DNA of 64,000 nucleotides, from the NCBI GenBank assembly GCA_903882745.1, contig CAIRYG010000010.1, forward strand, positions 372,001-436,000. Reading direction: 5' to 3'. Within the stretch, counting starts at the first letter, position 1; every line of letters starts with the position of its first letter. The notes under the pieces are model-generated. The model saw nothing but the letters and a program-made list of their open reading frames with translations. It was not told the DNA's origin and ran no database searches. The DNA is from an uncultured Gemmatimonadota bacterium. Its GTDB lineage: Bacteria; Gemmatimonadota; Gemmatimonadetes; Gemmatimonadales; Gemmatimonadaceae. A program made the position numbers and the translations under genes. Shown here one piece after another: positions 55,301 through 63,512 of the stretch.

Positions 55301-55533
55301 ACTTCCGCAACGGCATCAACGCCCAGTACGCCTTCCTCCTGGGCAACCTCGAAGGCAACGACGTCCTCACGCAGCCGGTGCGGGATCGATTCGCCGAGCT
55401 CGAGAAGCTCTGGGTCACCATGCAGCAGCGCATCTCGGACGTCGAAACCAAGCAAGTCGATGAGTTCAACGCGCTCCTGAAAGCGGCGCAACTCAACGGC
55501 GTGATTGTCACAAAGCCGAAGGTCGCCATGTGA
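52336..55533 (+). CDS. VPS10/sortilin-like beta-propeller secreted protein (BNR repeats), paralogue
   Basis: 1065 residues from ATG 52336; ATG 52375 gives a tidier signal peptide ending GATTLRAQ. A short Ala/Thr/Pro linker made partly by a 12-bp duplication follows. Asp-box repeats are frequent (KTDDAGHSWKNI, YKSTDAGKTWKHI, YRSTDGGKNWSLI, YRSDDAGNSWKLL). The mature domain starts LQWRNIGPFRGGRADAIAGV, nearly the same as the 22.4-kb protein. A C-terminal beta-sandwich and helical tail complete it. Its stop overlaps the amidase start (GTGA), so it heads a three-gene operon with an amidase and a fucosidase. That favours a role in glycan or glycopeptide breakdown. Confidence 0.88.
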   Translation: MTSAHVAPFRPLTMHTRAFRILTVALLALGATTLRAQAPTAAPTAAAAAATADSSLLKTLQWRNIGPFRGGRADAIAGVTGQPYVYYAGYTGGGLWKTDDAGHSWKNISDGFFRTSSVGAIGVAESDPNVLYVGMGEHAVRGQSSSYGDGVYKSTDAGKTWKHIGLAATKQISQVRVHPQNPDLVYVAAQGDRWKGTADRGIYRSTDGGKNWSLILKGTNAFSGASDLSMDPTNPRILYAAFWDHQRLPWQVRSGGAGGGIWKSTDGGDNWTRLSSGLPKLLGKIGVAVSPANPDRIFAIVEAEKSGLYRSDDAGNSWKLLSEDRNIVTRSWYYMNITADPANADVVYVINAPIMKSIDGGKTFATLAAQHGDNHFLWINPKDSRYMANANDGGATISLDGGKSWSTQGNQPTAQFYHVIVDDAYPYRLYSGQQDNSSVIIKSRSDEGAITDADWQNGPGCESANIGVDRKNPRYVYGGCYQGILDELDMTSGLRRNIMPWPELNLTEPSNETKYRFNWTAPALVSRHAGNVIYHGGNVLFRSPDRGRTWTPISPDLTRNDKATQGLGGTPFTNEGAGGEVYGAIVTIAESPHDANTLYVGTDDGLVQLTRDGGKTWTNVTPAGLAVGLSNELEVSPHDPGTVYLAFRLDRRGDYTPYPMKSTDYGRTWTRISTGMREGEPVRVIREDPERKGLLYAGTETGAYLSFDGGAHWQPFSQNLPNVPVTGLDVRHGNLYASTEGRAFWVLDDLSAVRQMNADLAKAAVHLFTPREAMLVPGTQGRSTGAGTNPAPGANIFIALAAAPDSANAATLEFLDARGVVIRRFGKGAVGKGVATPAALTLKAGLNAFQWDLRSESPAKLPGNVNIWGGPGAGYLVTPGTYQVRLTVGTTVQTRSFTVVQDPRISTSAAEIAARDAMARAIVARVDEIHESLLRIRDVKSQVAGYVEKAKDVPTGKQIAEKGKGITTAVDSLDPRLSTKAANGQDVINFRNGINAQYAFLLGNLEGNDVLTQPVRDRFAELEKLWVTMQQRISDVETKQVDEFNALLKAAQLNGVIVTKPKVAM

Positions 55534-56984
55534 GCACGCCCACAGGCGACCGCCTCCTCGACCGCCTCGGCGACAGCCTCTGCGACGCCACCGCTGTCAC
55601 CCTCGCAGGGTGGATTGCGCGCGGCGACCTCTCCGCGCGCGAGGTGGTGGCGGCACACCTCGCACGCATCGAGGCCGTGAACCCGCAGTACAACGCCATC
55701 GTCACCCTCACCGGTGAACACGCCATGGCCGATGCCGCCGCGGCCGACGAGCGCCAAGCACACGGCGAACCACTGGGCCCACTCCACGGCCTCCCGATCG
55801 CCCACAAGGATCTCGTCGACACCGCCGGGATCCGCACCACCTACGGCTCCCCCGCCTTTCGCGACCACGTCCCCACCACCGACGCACGACTGGTGCGCAT
55901 GCTGCGGGCCGCGGGGGCGATCACGGTGGGCAAGACCAACACCCCAGAGTTCGGCGCGGGCTCCAACACCTTCAATCCAGTATTCGGCACCACGGTAAAC
56001 CCGTACAACGTACGGAAAACGGTTGGCGGCAGCAGCGGAGGCGCAGCCGTTGCCCTCACCACGGGCATGCTCCCCATCGCCGACGGCAGCGACACGGGCG
56101 GCTCCCTCCGAAACCCGGCCGCCTTCACCAACATCGTCGGGATGCGCCCCTCCCCTGGACGCGTCAACGACGATCAAGGCTCCTGGTCTCCGCTCTCGAC
56201 GAACGGCCCAATGGCCCGCACGGTGGCCGACACCGCGCTACTCCTGAGCGCTATCGCGGGCCCCTGCGACGGCAACCCACTCTCGCTCGACGACGACCCG
56301 GCCATCTTCCGCGCACCACTCGAACGCGATGTCCGCGGCCTCCGCATCGGCTGGTTCCGCGATCTGGGTGGACTGCCCTTCGATCCTGAAATCCTCCGCG
56401 TGGTCGGTGCTGCACGATCGGTCTTCACCGAACTCGGCTGCGAGGTCACCGAAGCAGAACCAGATTTCGTGGGCATTGACTTAGCCTTCGAAACGCTGCG
56501 CCACCTCTGGTTCCACGCGAACCTCAAACCGCTCGCGCGCCGCAGCCCGGAGCTTGTAAAGGAAACGATTCACTGGGAAATCGCCGAAGCGGAACGGCAG
56601 TCGAGCGCCGACGTCGCACGCGCCCTCGCCCGCCAATCACGGTTCCACGGACAGGTGCGCGGCTTCTTCTCGCGCTTCGATTACTTCGTGCTCCCGGTCA
56701 CGCAGGTCGTCCCCTTCGACCACACGACTCCCTACCCCATGGAAATCGCCGGCCAATCGATGGGCACCTATATCGACTGGATGCGCTCCTGCTGGTACGT
56801 CTCGATGATGGCCGCGCCCGCTATTTCCGTTCCCGCAGGATTCACGAGCGACGGGCTCCCGGTTGGGCTCCAAATCGTGGGACGCCCACGCGGTGACCTC
56901 TCAGTGCTCCAACTGGCCCACGCCTTCGAGACCGCCGCCCCCCACGGATTACGTCGCCCTCCTCGCCCGCTGCCTGCCACATGA
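55530..56984 (+). CDS. amidase (amidase-signature family)
   Basis: 484 residues. The Ser-cisSer-Lys triad is visible: Lys in PIAHKDLVDTAG, cis-Ser in TVGGSSGGAAVAL, and the nucleophile Ser in DGSDTGGSLRNPA. GKTNTPEFGAGSNTFN is the usual third landmark. No signal peptide, so cytoplasmic, although its operon partners are exported. The GTG start overlaps the upstream TGA by 4 nt, and its own TGA overlaps the next gene's ATG. The substrate amide is unknown; GatA is unlikely because gatB/gatC are absent and the C-terminal part differs. Confidence 0.9.
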   Translation: MSTPTGDRLLDRLGDSLCDATAVTLAGWIARGDLSAREVVAAHLARIEAVNPQYNAIVTLTGEHAMADAAAADERQAHGEPLGPLHGLPIAHKDLVDTAGIRTTYGSPAFRDHVPTTDARLVRMLRAAGAITVGKTNTPEFGAGSNTFNPVFGTTVNPYNVRKTVGGSSGGAAVALTTGMLPIADGSDTGGSLRNPAAFTNIVGMRPSPGRVNDDQGSWSPLSTNGPMARTVADTALLLSAIAGPCDGNPLSLDDDPAIFRAPLERDVRGLRIGWFRDLGGLPFDPEILRVVGAARSVFTELGCEVTEAEPDFVGIDLAFETLRHLWFHANLKPLARRSPELVKETIHWEIAEAERQSSADVARALARQSRFHGQVRGFFSRFDYFVLPVTQVVPFDHTTPYPMEIAGQSMGTYIDWMRSCWYVSMMAAPAISVPAGFTSDGLPVGLQIVGRPRGDLSVLQLAHAFETAAPHGLRRPPRPLPAT

Positions 56985-58387
56985 CCGCGTCCAACATCCC
57001 CCGCCGCGACTTTCTCGCCGCCTCCGGTGCGGCACTCGGTGCCATGCTCCCGCTCTCGGCGCGCCGCGATCCCTTCTCCGGATTCCCCGACTGGAGCAGC
57101 ACCATCGGTGGCCCCGCCGCGACCGCCGCCGACCGCATGGCCTGGTGGCGCGAAGCACGCTTTGGGATGTTCATCCACTTCGGCCTCTACTCCGTGCTCG
57201 GCGGCGAGTGGGGCGGCAAAACCAACTACGGCGAGTGGATCCGCAACAACGCCAAGATCCCGATCGACGAGTACGACAAAATGCTCGGCCGCTTCAATCC
57301 GATTGAGTTCAATGCGAATCGGATTGCCAAAATGGCGGCCGACGCGGGAATGAAGTACCTGGTGATCACCACCAAGCATCACGACGGCTTCTGCCTCTGG
57401 CCCACCAAGCAGACCGAGTGGTGTGTGCGCAACACGCCGTACAAGCAGGACATCATGCGCGCCGTCGCCGACGCCTGCCGCGCGCACGGGGTGAAGCCCT
57501 GCTGGTACCACTCCATTATGGACTGGCATCATCCCGACTATCTCCCGCGTCGCGACTGGGAAAAGGACACCCGCCCCGACACGGGCGCGCAGTTTGATCG
57601 GTTTGTGCAGTACTTGCACGCCGAGGTCGAGGAGTTGCTGACGCAGTATGGCGAGATGGGGGTGATCTGGTTTGACGGCGAGTGGGAGGGCACCTGGTCA
57701 CAGGAACTCGGCGCATCGTTGCTCGAGCACTGTCACAAGGTTTCGCCGAACACCTTGGTGAATAGCCGCGTGTCCAAGCAGCCCGCCAATGGGCTTGAGG
57801 CCAAGCTGTCCAAGCCCGCACTGGGCGACTTTGGAACGCCCGAGCAAAAGATTCCCGATCGCGGTCTCCCGGGCGTGGATTGGGAGAGCTGCATCACCAT
57901 GAACCAGAACTGGGGCTACAACAAAGCCGACAAGGACTTCAAGTCGCTCCCCAAGTTGGTGGAGATGCTGATTGAGACCTCGTCCAAGGGGGGCAATCTG
58001 CTGCTGAATATTGGCCCCACGGGCACCGGCGCAGTGCCACCGGAGAGCGTGGACCGGCTGGCCGGGCTACACGACTGGATGAAGGTCCACGGTGAGGCAA
58101 TCCATGGCACGGAGGCGTCGCCATTTGAGGGGGCCGCGTTCCGGGCAACACGGAAGGGGAAGCGCCTCAATGTGTTCCTCCCCGAGTGGCCGGCGCAGGG
58201 GGAGCTCTTGCTTCCCGGGGTGACCGCCACGCCCACGAAGGTCCGACTGCTGGGTGGGGCCAATCGGTCGTTGCCTGCCCGAGGGACCGAGCAAGGGCTG
58301 GTGGTCACCCTCCCCGCGGCGCGCTCGAACGCGGTGTGCAGCGTGCTCTCCCTCGACATGCCGACCGCGGTACCGACGGCGTACTAA
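56981..58387 (+). CDS. alpha-L-fucosidase (GH29), Tat-exported
   Basis: 468 residues. The N-terminus IPRRDFLAASGAALGAML is a twin-arginine signal. The GH29 catalytic barrel shows REARFGMFIHFGLYSV, ITTKHHDGFCLW, and GVIWFDGEWEGTW, whose Asp is the family nucleophile. GNLLLNIGPTGTG and a C-terminal beta-sandwich follow. It would release fucose residues from glycans in the periplasm. ATG 56981 overlaps the amidase stop (ATGA). Third gene of the VPS10-like/amidase/fucosidase operon. Confidence 0.93.
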   Translation: MTASNIPRRDFLAASGAALGAMLPLSARRDPFSGFPDWSSTIGGPAATAADRMAWWREARFGMFIHFGLYSVLGGEWGGKTNYGEWIRNNAKIPIDEYDKMLGRFNPIEFNANRIAKMAADAGMKYLVITTKHHDGFCLWPTKQTEWCVRNTPYKQDIMRAVADACRAHGVKPCWYHSIMDWHHPDYLPRRDWEKDTRPDTGAQFDRFVQYLHAEVEELLTQYGEMGVIWFDGEWEGTWSQELGASLLEHCHKVSPNTLVNSRVSKQPANGLEAKLSKPALGDFGTPEQKIPDRGLPGVDWESCITMNQNWGYNKADKDFKSLPKLVEMLIETSSKGGNLLLNIGPTGTGAVPPESVDRLAGLHDWMKVHGEAIHGTEASPFEGAAFRATRKGKRLNVFLPEWPAQGELLLPGVTATPTKVRLLGGANRSLPARGTEQGLVVTLPAARSNAVCSVLSLDMPTAVPTAY

Positions 58388-58529
58388 CGGCGGAGTAACC
58401 GCACGGAGCTGAACAACTATAGGACGGGCAGATTGCAGCGCAGATTCGCGTAAACCCTTCCAAATAGTTACCATACGAACTTGTTAGAATCGCGCAAGTT
58501 CCGTCACGCCCCCGTTCAGGATCACCCAG

Positions 58530-59141
58530 ATGAATCCGGCCACGACCGCGCTCCTCCTGATTGGTTTTCAAAACGATCAGTTCTCGGCGAATGCCCCTCT
58601 CCGGTCGGCGATCGACGACGCCGAGCGCACCGATTCCGTATTGGAAAGCACGCTCCGATTTGTGCATCAGGTGTCCGAGTCACCCATGACGGTGATCGTG
58701 CCGCCCACCGAGCTGACCCAGCGCTTTGTGTCGGCGACGAACGCCAACGGCATTCTCTGGAAGTTGCGTGAGAGCGGCGCCCTGTTGCCTGGTACCCCGG
58801 GAGCAGAGCCGATCCCCGAGCTCCAAGCCTACGGCGACCGCATTCTGACCGTGCGTGGCAAGTCCGGCTTCAACGCCTTCTTGAACACGTCTGTCGAACG
58901 TGAGCTTCGCGACCGCAACATCACCGATGTCGTGATTGCCGGCGCCATCACGTCGTTGTGCGTGGACTCCACCGCACGCACGGCCTACGAACTCGGCTAC
59001 AACGTGACGATGCTCACCGACTGTGTGCTCTCGGGCACTGCGGCCGAGCACGATTTGTACTGCGAGCGAATGTTCCCGCTCTACGCGCGCGCGGTGGATA
59101 GCCGTACGCTGCTGGGCGAGCTCAACAGCGCTGCGGCGTAA
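58530..59141 (+). CDS. isochorismatase-fold cysteine hydrolase-like protein, catalytic Asp replaced by Gly
   Basis: 203 residues. The fold is that of the isochorismatase/nicotinamidase family. The Cys and Lys of the Asp-Lys-Cys triad are present as Cys144 (TSLCVDSTARTA) and Lys111 (RGKSGFNAF). The Asp normally found in L-x-x-D-x-Q-N-D is Gly12 here (ALLLIGFQND). It starts the four-gene set ending in a REC-EAL protein. The 142 bp upstream are AT-richer and probably hold the promoter. The second copy follows after 37 bp. Either a variant enzyme or a ligand-binding sensor protein. Confidence 0.85.
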   Translation: MNPATTALLLIGFQNDQFSANAPLRSAIDDAERTDSVLESTLRFVHQVSESPMTVIVPPTELTQRFVSATNANGILWKLRESGALLPGTPGAEPIPELQAYGDRILTVRGKSGFNAFLNTSVERELRDRNITDVVIAGAITSLCVDSTARTAYELGYNVTMLTDCVLSGTAAEHDLYCERMFPLYARAVDSRTLLGELNSAAA

Positions 59142-59178
59142 CACCGCTCGCCATCCGCACCACCACTAGGAGGCCCGA

Positions 59179-59793
59179 ATGAACGCTCGAACGACGGCCC
59201 TCCTGTTGGTGGGGTTCGAGAACGACAAGTACGCCGCGACTGGCCTCCTCAGGGGCATAGTGGAATCCGCAGAGCGTATCGATGCAGCGCTTGCGCGCAC
59301 GTTGCGGTTTATGCGTGCCGTTGCGCTGCTCCCTGTTGTCGTGATTTCCACACCCATCGCGTTTGACCCCGCCGAAGCGTCGACCACCAAGCCGCGCGGG
59401 ATTCTTGCCGCCATCCGAGGCATGGGCGCGCTCCAGCGCGGCACGTGGGGCGCCGAACCGGTTGCAGAGTTGGCGGAGTTCTCGAGCGTGATCACCACGA
59501 TTCCGAATCGCCGAGGGTTCAATGCCTTTACAGACACGGGACTCCAGGAGATCCTGGCCGAACGAGGCGTTCGCACTGTCCTGATCGCGGGGAACTCGAC
59601 GGGGCTATGCGTGGACGCCACGGGGCGGACCGCCGCCGAGCTCGGCTACGACGTGACCATCCTGACCGACTGTATCTACGGCCGTACGCTCCTCGAAGAC
59701 CGCGTGTACTGCGAGCAGATTTTTCCACTCTACGCACACACCGCCACGAGCACCGAAGTGCTCGACCTGCTGCAGGCGCCGCGTGTCGACTAA
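59179..59793 (+). CDS. isochorismatase-fold protein, second copy, Asp and Lys of the triad both replaced
   Basis: 204 residues, collinear with the preceding gene product. It has Gly12 (LLLVGFEND) in place of the Asp, Arg111 (IPNRRGFNAF) in place of the Lys, and keeps Cys144 (TGLCVDATGRTA). AGGAGG 5 nt before the ATG is the strongest ribosome-binding site of this operon. Its last 11 nt overlap the start of the hybrid kinase gene, so the kinase is probably translationally coupled. Loss of two triad residues argues against normal hydrolase chemistry; a partner or sensory role is inferred. Confidence 0.85.
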   Translation: MNARTTALLLVGFENDKYAATGLLRGIVESAERIDAALARTLRFMRAVALLPVVVISTPIAFDPAEASTTKPRGILAAIRGMGALQRGTWGAEPVAELAEFSSVITTIPNRRGFNAFTDTGLQEILAERGVRTVLIAGNSTGLCVDATGRTAAELGYDVTILTDCIYGRTLLEDRVYCEQIFPLYAHTATSTEVLDLLQAPRVD

Positions 59794-62269
59794 CGGAACC
59801 GAGCACCTCGGCCCCGAACTTGCCAGCGCCCTCGCCAGCGCCTTGGGCCGGCAGTCGGACCTCCACGTTGAGGCGACCTCGCGACTGATCGAGGCACTCT
59901 CCGAGTCGGAGAACAAACTCCGCCGCCGCGTGGAGTTCCTCTCGCAGGTGGTGTTCGAGCTCGACGACGCGGGCATGCTGGAGTATGTCAGCCCTGCCTG
60001 GCAGCGTGTGATGGGCGAAGACCCCATGCGCTGCTTGCGTCTTCCCTTTCGGAACTTCCTGCGCGAGGGGTATCGCCAAACGTTCGACGACTTCTTCGCG
60101 GATACGAGCCGGACGCGTCACACCTTCCAGGCAAAACCGGAACGGTGGGAATCGAGCTGGGCCAAGTTCTCGATTGCTCGGGTGCCCGACGGTGGGTTCG
60201 TTGGCGCCATTGAAGATTTGTTCGCCGAGCAGTCCGCGCGGAGCGAGATTGAAATGTTGTCGCTGGTGGCAAGCGCCACAGACAACATGGTGATCATTAC
60301 CGACGCGCGCGGCCACACCACGTGGGTGAACGGCGCGTTCACCCGTCGGACGGGCTACACACTGGACGACATGGAGGGGCGGACCCCGGGGAGCGTCCTT
60401 CAGCGCGAGGGGACATCGCGCGACGTTGCCCGTGTCTTGGGGACTGCCATCCACGAGCATCGGTCGGCACGGGCCGAGATTCTCAACTTCACCAAAACGG
60501 GTGATCCGTACTGGGTGCAGCTCCAAATCACCCCCGTGCTGGACACCGCGGGCGAAGTCACACGATTCGTCTCGATCCAGACCGACACCACCGAGCGACG
60601 CGCAGCCGACGAAGCACTCCGTGCCCGGTCCGCCTCACTCGAGGAGCGCATCGCCGAGCGGACGTCCGAGTTGGTCGCGGCGCGCCGGCGCGCCGAGACG
60701 GCGACGAATTCGAAAAGCGTCTTTTTGGCGAACATGAGCCATGAGATCCGGACGCCGCTCAACGCGATTATCGGACTCTCCAGCCTCTGCTTGACGACCG
60801 ACCTCGACACCCGGCAGCGCGACTACCTCTCCAAGGTCGAGCGCTCCGCACAGCATGTGCTGCGGATCGTAAGCGAGATTCTCGACATGTCGAAGGTCGA
60901 GTCGGGTGTCATGACGCTCGAGCATCGCGACTTCTCGATGCGAACGCTTCTTGAGCAGACCGAAGCCATTACGCTGCATCTCGCGCAGACCAAGGGGATC
61001 GGGCTGACGGTGGTGTGCGACGCTGAGGTCCCCGACTTCGTGGTGGGCGACTCGGTGCGGCTCCAGCAGGTGCTCTTGAACCTGATCGGCAACGCCGTGA
61101 AGTTCACCGAGCGCGGCAGCGTCGACGTGCGCGTCGCCGTGACGGAGCGTGAACAGGAGCATGCCATCGTGCAGTTTACGGTTTCCGATACCGGTATCGG
61201 ATTCCCGAACGAGATGGCCAACCGGCTCTTCGATCCATTTTCCCAACTCGACAACTCCCCCACGCGAAACGCCGGTGGCACCGGGCTCGGGCTGGCAATC
61301 AGCAAGCGCCTGGTCTCACTGATGGGTGGCGATTTTCAAGTGAAGAGCACCGTCGGCGTTGGCAGTACCTTCTCCTTTACCGTGGACCTGGCCCTCGGCG
61401 ATGCGCAGGCGCTGATGCGACAGGACATGGAGAAGCGCGATCTCGCGGAGCGGGGGCGGACCCGGTGCCGCGGCGCACGGATTCTCGTGGCGGAGGACAA
61501 CGAGCTCAATCAGCAGGTGGTGCGCGAGTTGCTCGAATCCGTCGGTGCGCAGGTGACCATTGCCGGTAATGGGCTCGAGGCCCTCCAACAGCTGGACGCC
61601 GGACACCGCTTTGACGCGATCTTGATGGACGTGCAGATGCCCGTGCTCGACGGCATGGAGGCCACGCGCAGCATCCGTGAACGGAGTGAGGGCGCCGCGA
61701 TTCCGATTATTGCGACCACGGCCAACGCCACGGTCGAGGAGCGGCAGCGCTGCCTTGTGATCGGCATGAACGATTTCGTGACCAAGCCTGTCGACCCGGA
61801 CGAGTTGTTCCAGGTGTTGAGTCGGTGGCTCGATGTGCACCGCGATCGCGTGACGCCGGAGGAGACCACCCCCGCCCCGAGCGCGCCGACGCGTGACGTG
61901 TCGACCGACATCATTATGCCGAACCTCGACCTCACCGCACTCGAGAAGATTGTCGGCGGCGATGCAGCCAAAGTCACCCGGTTGCTTGGCGTGTTCATGA
62001 CCACGACGCAGAAGACGCTCACCGAAATGGACGTGTGCGTTGCCAGCGGGCAGATCCCTAGCGTTGGCCGGTTAGCGCATCGCCTCCGGTCCGCCGCCGC
62101 CACGGTGGGGGCGCATCGCATCGCGCGGAAGTGCGAGGCCCTCGAATCGTCGATCGGCGTCGCCGACGCGCCGGCTCGCACCGCGCGGCGCGTCGCTGAA
62201 ATGCACGAACTGTTCGCCGACGTGGAACGAGAAGTTGCCCGACGAAACCAGAGCGCGGAACTCGCGTGA
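59783..62269 (+). CDS. hybrid sensor histidine kinase (PAS-PAS-HisKA-HATPase-REC-Hpt)
   Basis: 828 residues from GTG 59783, overlapping the isochorismatase-like gene. Residues about 50-160 and 165-280 are PAS domains (FELDDAGMLEYVSPAW; MVIITDARGHTTWVNGAFTR). A coiled coil (ASLEERIAERTSELVAARRR) leads to HisKA with His320 in NMSHEIRTPLN. The HATPase has NLIGNAVKFTERG and GGTGLGLAISKR. The receiver has AEDNELNQQVV and phospho-acceptor Asp616 (LMDVQMP). A C-terminal Hpt domain carries His766 (RLAHRLRSAAATVGA). A complete internal phosphorelay, soluble; the downstream REC-EAL protein is the natural output. Confidence 0.94.
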   Translation: MSTNGTEHLGPELASALASALGRQSDLHVEATSRLIEALSESENKLRRRVEFLSQVVFELDDAGMLEYVSPAWQRVMGEDPMRCLRLPFRNFLREGYRQTFDDFFADTSRTRHTFQAKPERWESSWAKFSIARVPDGGFVGAIEDLFAEQSARSEIEMLSLVASATDNMVIITDARGHTTWVNGAFTRRTGYTLDDMEGRTPGSVLQREGTSRDVARVLGTAIHEHRSARAEILNFTKTGDPYWVQLQITPVLDTAGEVTRFVSIQTDTTERRAADEALRARSASLEERIAERTSELVAARRRAETATNSKSVFLANMSHEIRTPLNAIIGLSSLCLTTDLDTRQRDYLSKVERSAQHVLRIVSEILDMSKVESGVMTLEHRDFSMRTLLEQTEAITLHLAQTKGIGLTVVCDAEVPDFVVGDSVRLQQVLLNLIGNAVKFTERGSVDVRVAVTEREQEHAIVQFTVSDTGIGFPNEMANRLFDPFSQLDNSPTRNAGGTGLGLAISKRLVSLMGGDFQVKSTVGVGSTFSFTVDLALGDAQALMRQDMEKRDLAERGRTRCRGARILVAEDNELNQQVVRELLESVGAQVTIAGNGLEALQQLDAGHRFDAILMDVQMPVLDGMEATRSIRERSEGAAIPIIATTANATVEERQRCLVIGMNDFVTKPVDPDELFQVLSRWLDVHRDRVTPEETTPAPSAPTRDVSTDIIMPNLDLTALEKIVGGDAAKVTRLLGVFMTTTQKTLTEMDVCVASGQIPSVGRLAHRLRSAAATVGAHRIARKCEALESSIGVADAPARTARRVAEMHELFADVEREVARRNQSAELA

Positions 62270-62285
62270 CCCCCCCACCCGCGCC

Positions 62286-63512
62286 ATGACGCCTCCGTCC
62301 CCCACGCCATTGCGCGTACTCGCCGTCGACGACGACCTCTTCCAGATTGAGATCGTGCGTGAGATGCTGGAGGCCTGCGGTGTCACCGACGCGCTCTTTG
62401 CCTCTGACGGCACGGAAGCCTTAGCGATTCTTGACGACCCGGCGACTCGCCCCGATGTAATCCTCTCGGACATCGACATGGCCGGGATGGACGGGATTGA
62501 GTTCACTCGGCACCTGGCGACACGCGAGTTTGCGGGGGGCCTTGCCATCATGTCGGGGTCGGCGCACCGCTTGCGACGCACGGTCGCCGCGTTGATTGAA
62601 GAGCGGCACCTGCGCTTTCTCGGCATCTTGGAAAAGCCGTTCACGGTCGACGCGCTGCGCACCGTCCTCGAGAGCGTCGCGACTCGGCAGCAGGAGAACC
62701 GGGCGGGCGCAACGACGCGCGCTCCGTTGCCGGTCGTCACCCCTGACGAAGTGCGCGCCGGCATCGCGGCCGGATACGTCCATTTGTACTACCAGCCAAA
62801 GATTCAGCTCGACACCAATCGCGTGGTGGGCGTCGAAGCGTTGTTGCGCTGGTGCGACCCGGTGCGTGGGATCATTCCCCCACTCAGCGTGGTCCCCGTC
62901 GCCGAAGATCACGGCCTCATTGAAGAGCTGACCTACGCAGTGTTTCGTGTGGCGGCCGCGCAGCAAGCCGCCTGGCAACGGGCTGGGCACAATCTGGTGG
63001 TCGCCGTCAACATTTCTGCTGACGACCTACTCCGCTACGATCTCCCGGATCGCCTCCGCACTATCGTGGACGAGACCGGCGCAAATACCGGCCTCCTGAC
63101 GCTCGAAGTCACGGAAGGACGCCTCATGTCGAATATGGCGTCCGGCATGGAAGTCATCTCGCGGCTTCGCTTGATGGGATTCAACTTTTCCGTCGACGAC
63201 TTTGGCACGGGCTACTCCAATCAGGAAAAGCTCCGGCGCCTCCCTTTCGACGAAATCAAAATCGATCGATCCTTTGTGAGTGGAGCGATCGACAACGCGA
63301 CCCTTCGGGCGATCGTCGATTCCAACATCGGCTTAGCCCACGCGCTCGGGATGAGTGTCGTGGCCGAGGGGGCAGAGAGCGAAGCGGATTGTGCCCTGCT
63401 CCGCTCCCTTGCCTGCGACGAAGTGCAAGGCTTCTACTACTGCCGCCCGGTCCCCAGCGCGCGACTGATCGCGTGGAAGACCGAGTGGGAAGCCGCGCAC
63501 GTTCGAGACTAG
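62286..63512 (+). CDS. response regulator with EAL c-di-GMP phosphodiesterase domain
   Basis: 408 residues. The receiver domain (residues 9-130) has VDDDLF, phospho-acceptor Asp62 (LSDIDMAG) and the Lys in LEKPFTV. The EAL domain (about 160-405) keeps the catalytic set: GVEALLRW, NISADDL, LEVTEGR, VDDFGTGYSN, KIDRSF, VAEGAES and QGFYYCRP. It should hydrolyse cyclic di-GMP to pGpG. ATG 62286 is 17 bp after the hybrid kinase stop, so it is most likely the phosphorylation target of that kinase's Hpt domain. A longer frame from 62235 would overlap the kinase end. Confidence 0.93.
   Translation: MTPPSPTPLRVLAVDDDLFQIEIVREMLEACGVTDALFASDGTEALAILDDPATRPDVILSDIDMAGMDGIEFTRHLATREFAGGLAIMSGSAHRLRRTVAALIEERHLRFLGILEKPFTVDALRTVLESVATRQQENRAGATTRAPLPVVTPDEVRAGIAAGYVHLYYQPKIQLDTNRVVGVEALLRWCDPVRGIIPPLSVVPVAEDHGLIEELTYAVFRVAAAQQAAWQRAGHNLVVAVNISADDLLRYDLPDRLRTIVDETGANTGLLTLEVTEGRLMSNMASGMEVISRLRLMGFNFSVDDFGTGYSNQEKLRRLPFDEIKIDRSFVSGAIDNATLRAIVDSNIGLAHALGMSVVAEGAESEADCALLRSLACDEVQGFYYCRPVPSARLIAWKTEWEAAHVRD

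Noticed and set aside
53176..55491. 771-codon open frame on the minus strand
   Set aside because: Exact antisense of the VPS10-like gene; GC-rich codon bias leaves the opposite frame open. No domain and unnatural composition.
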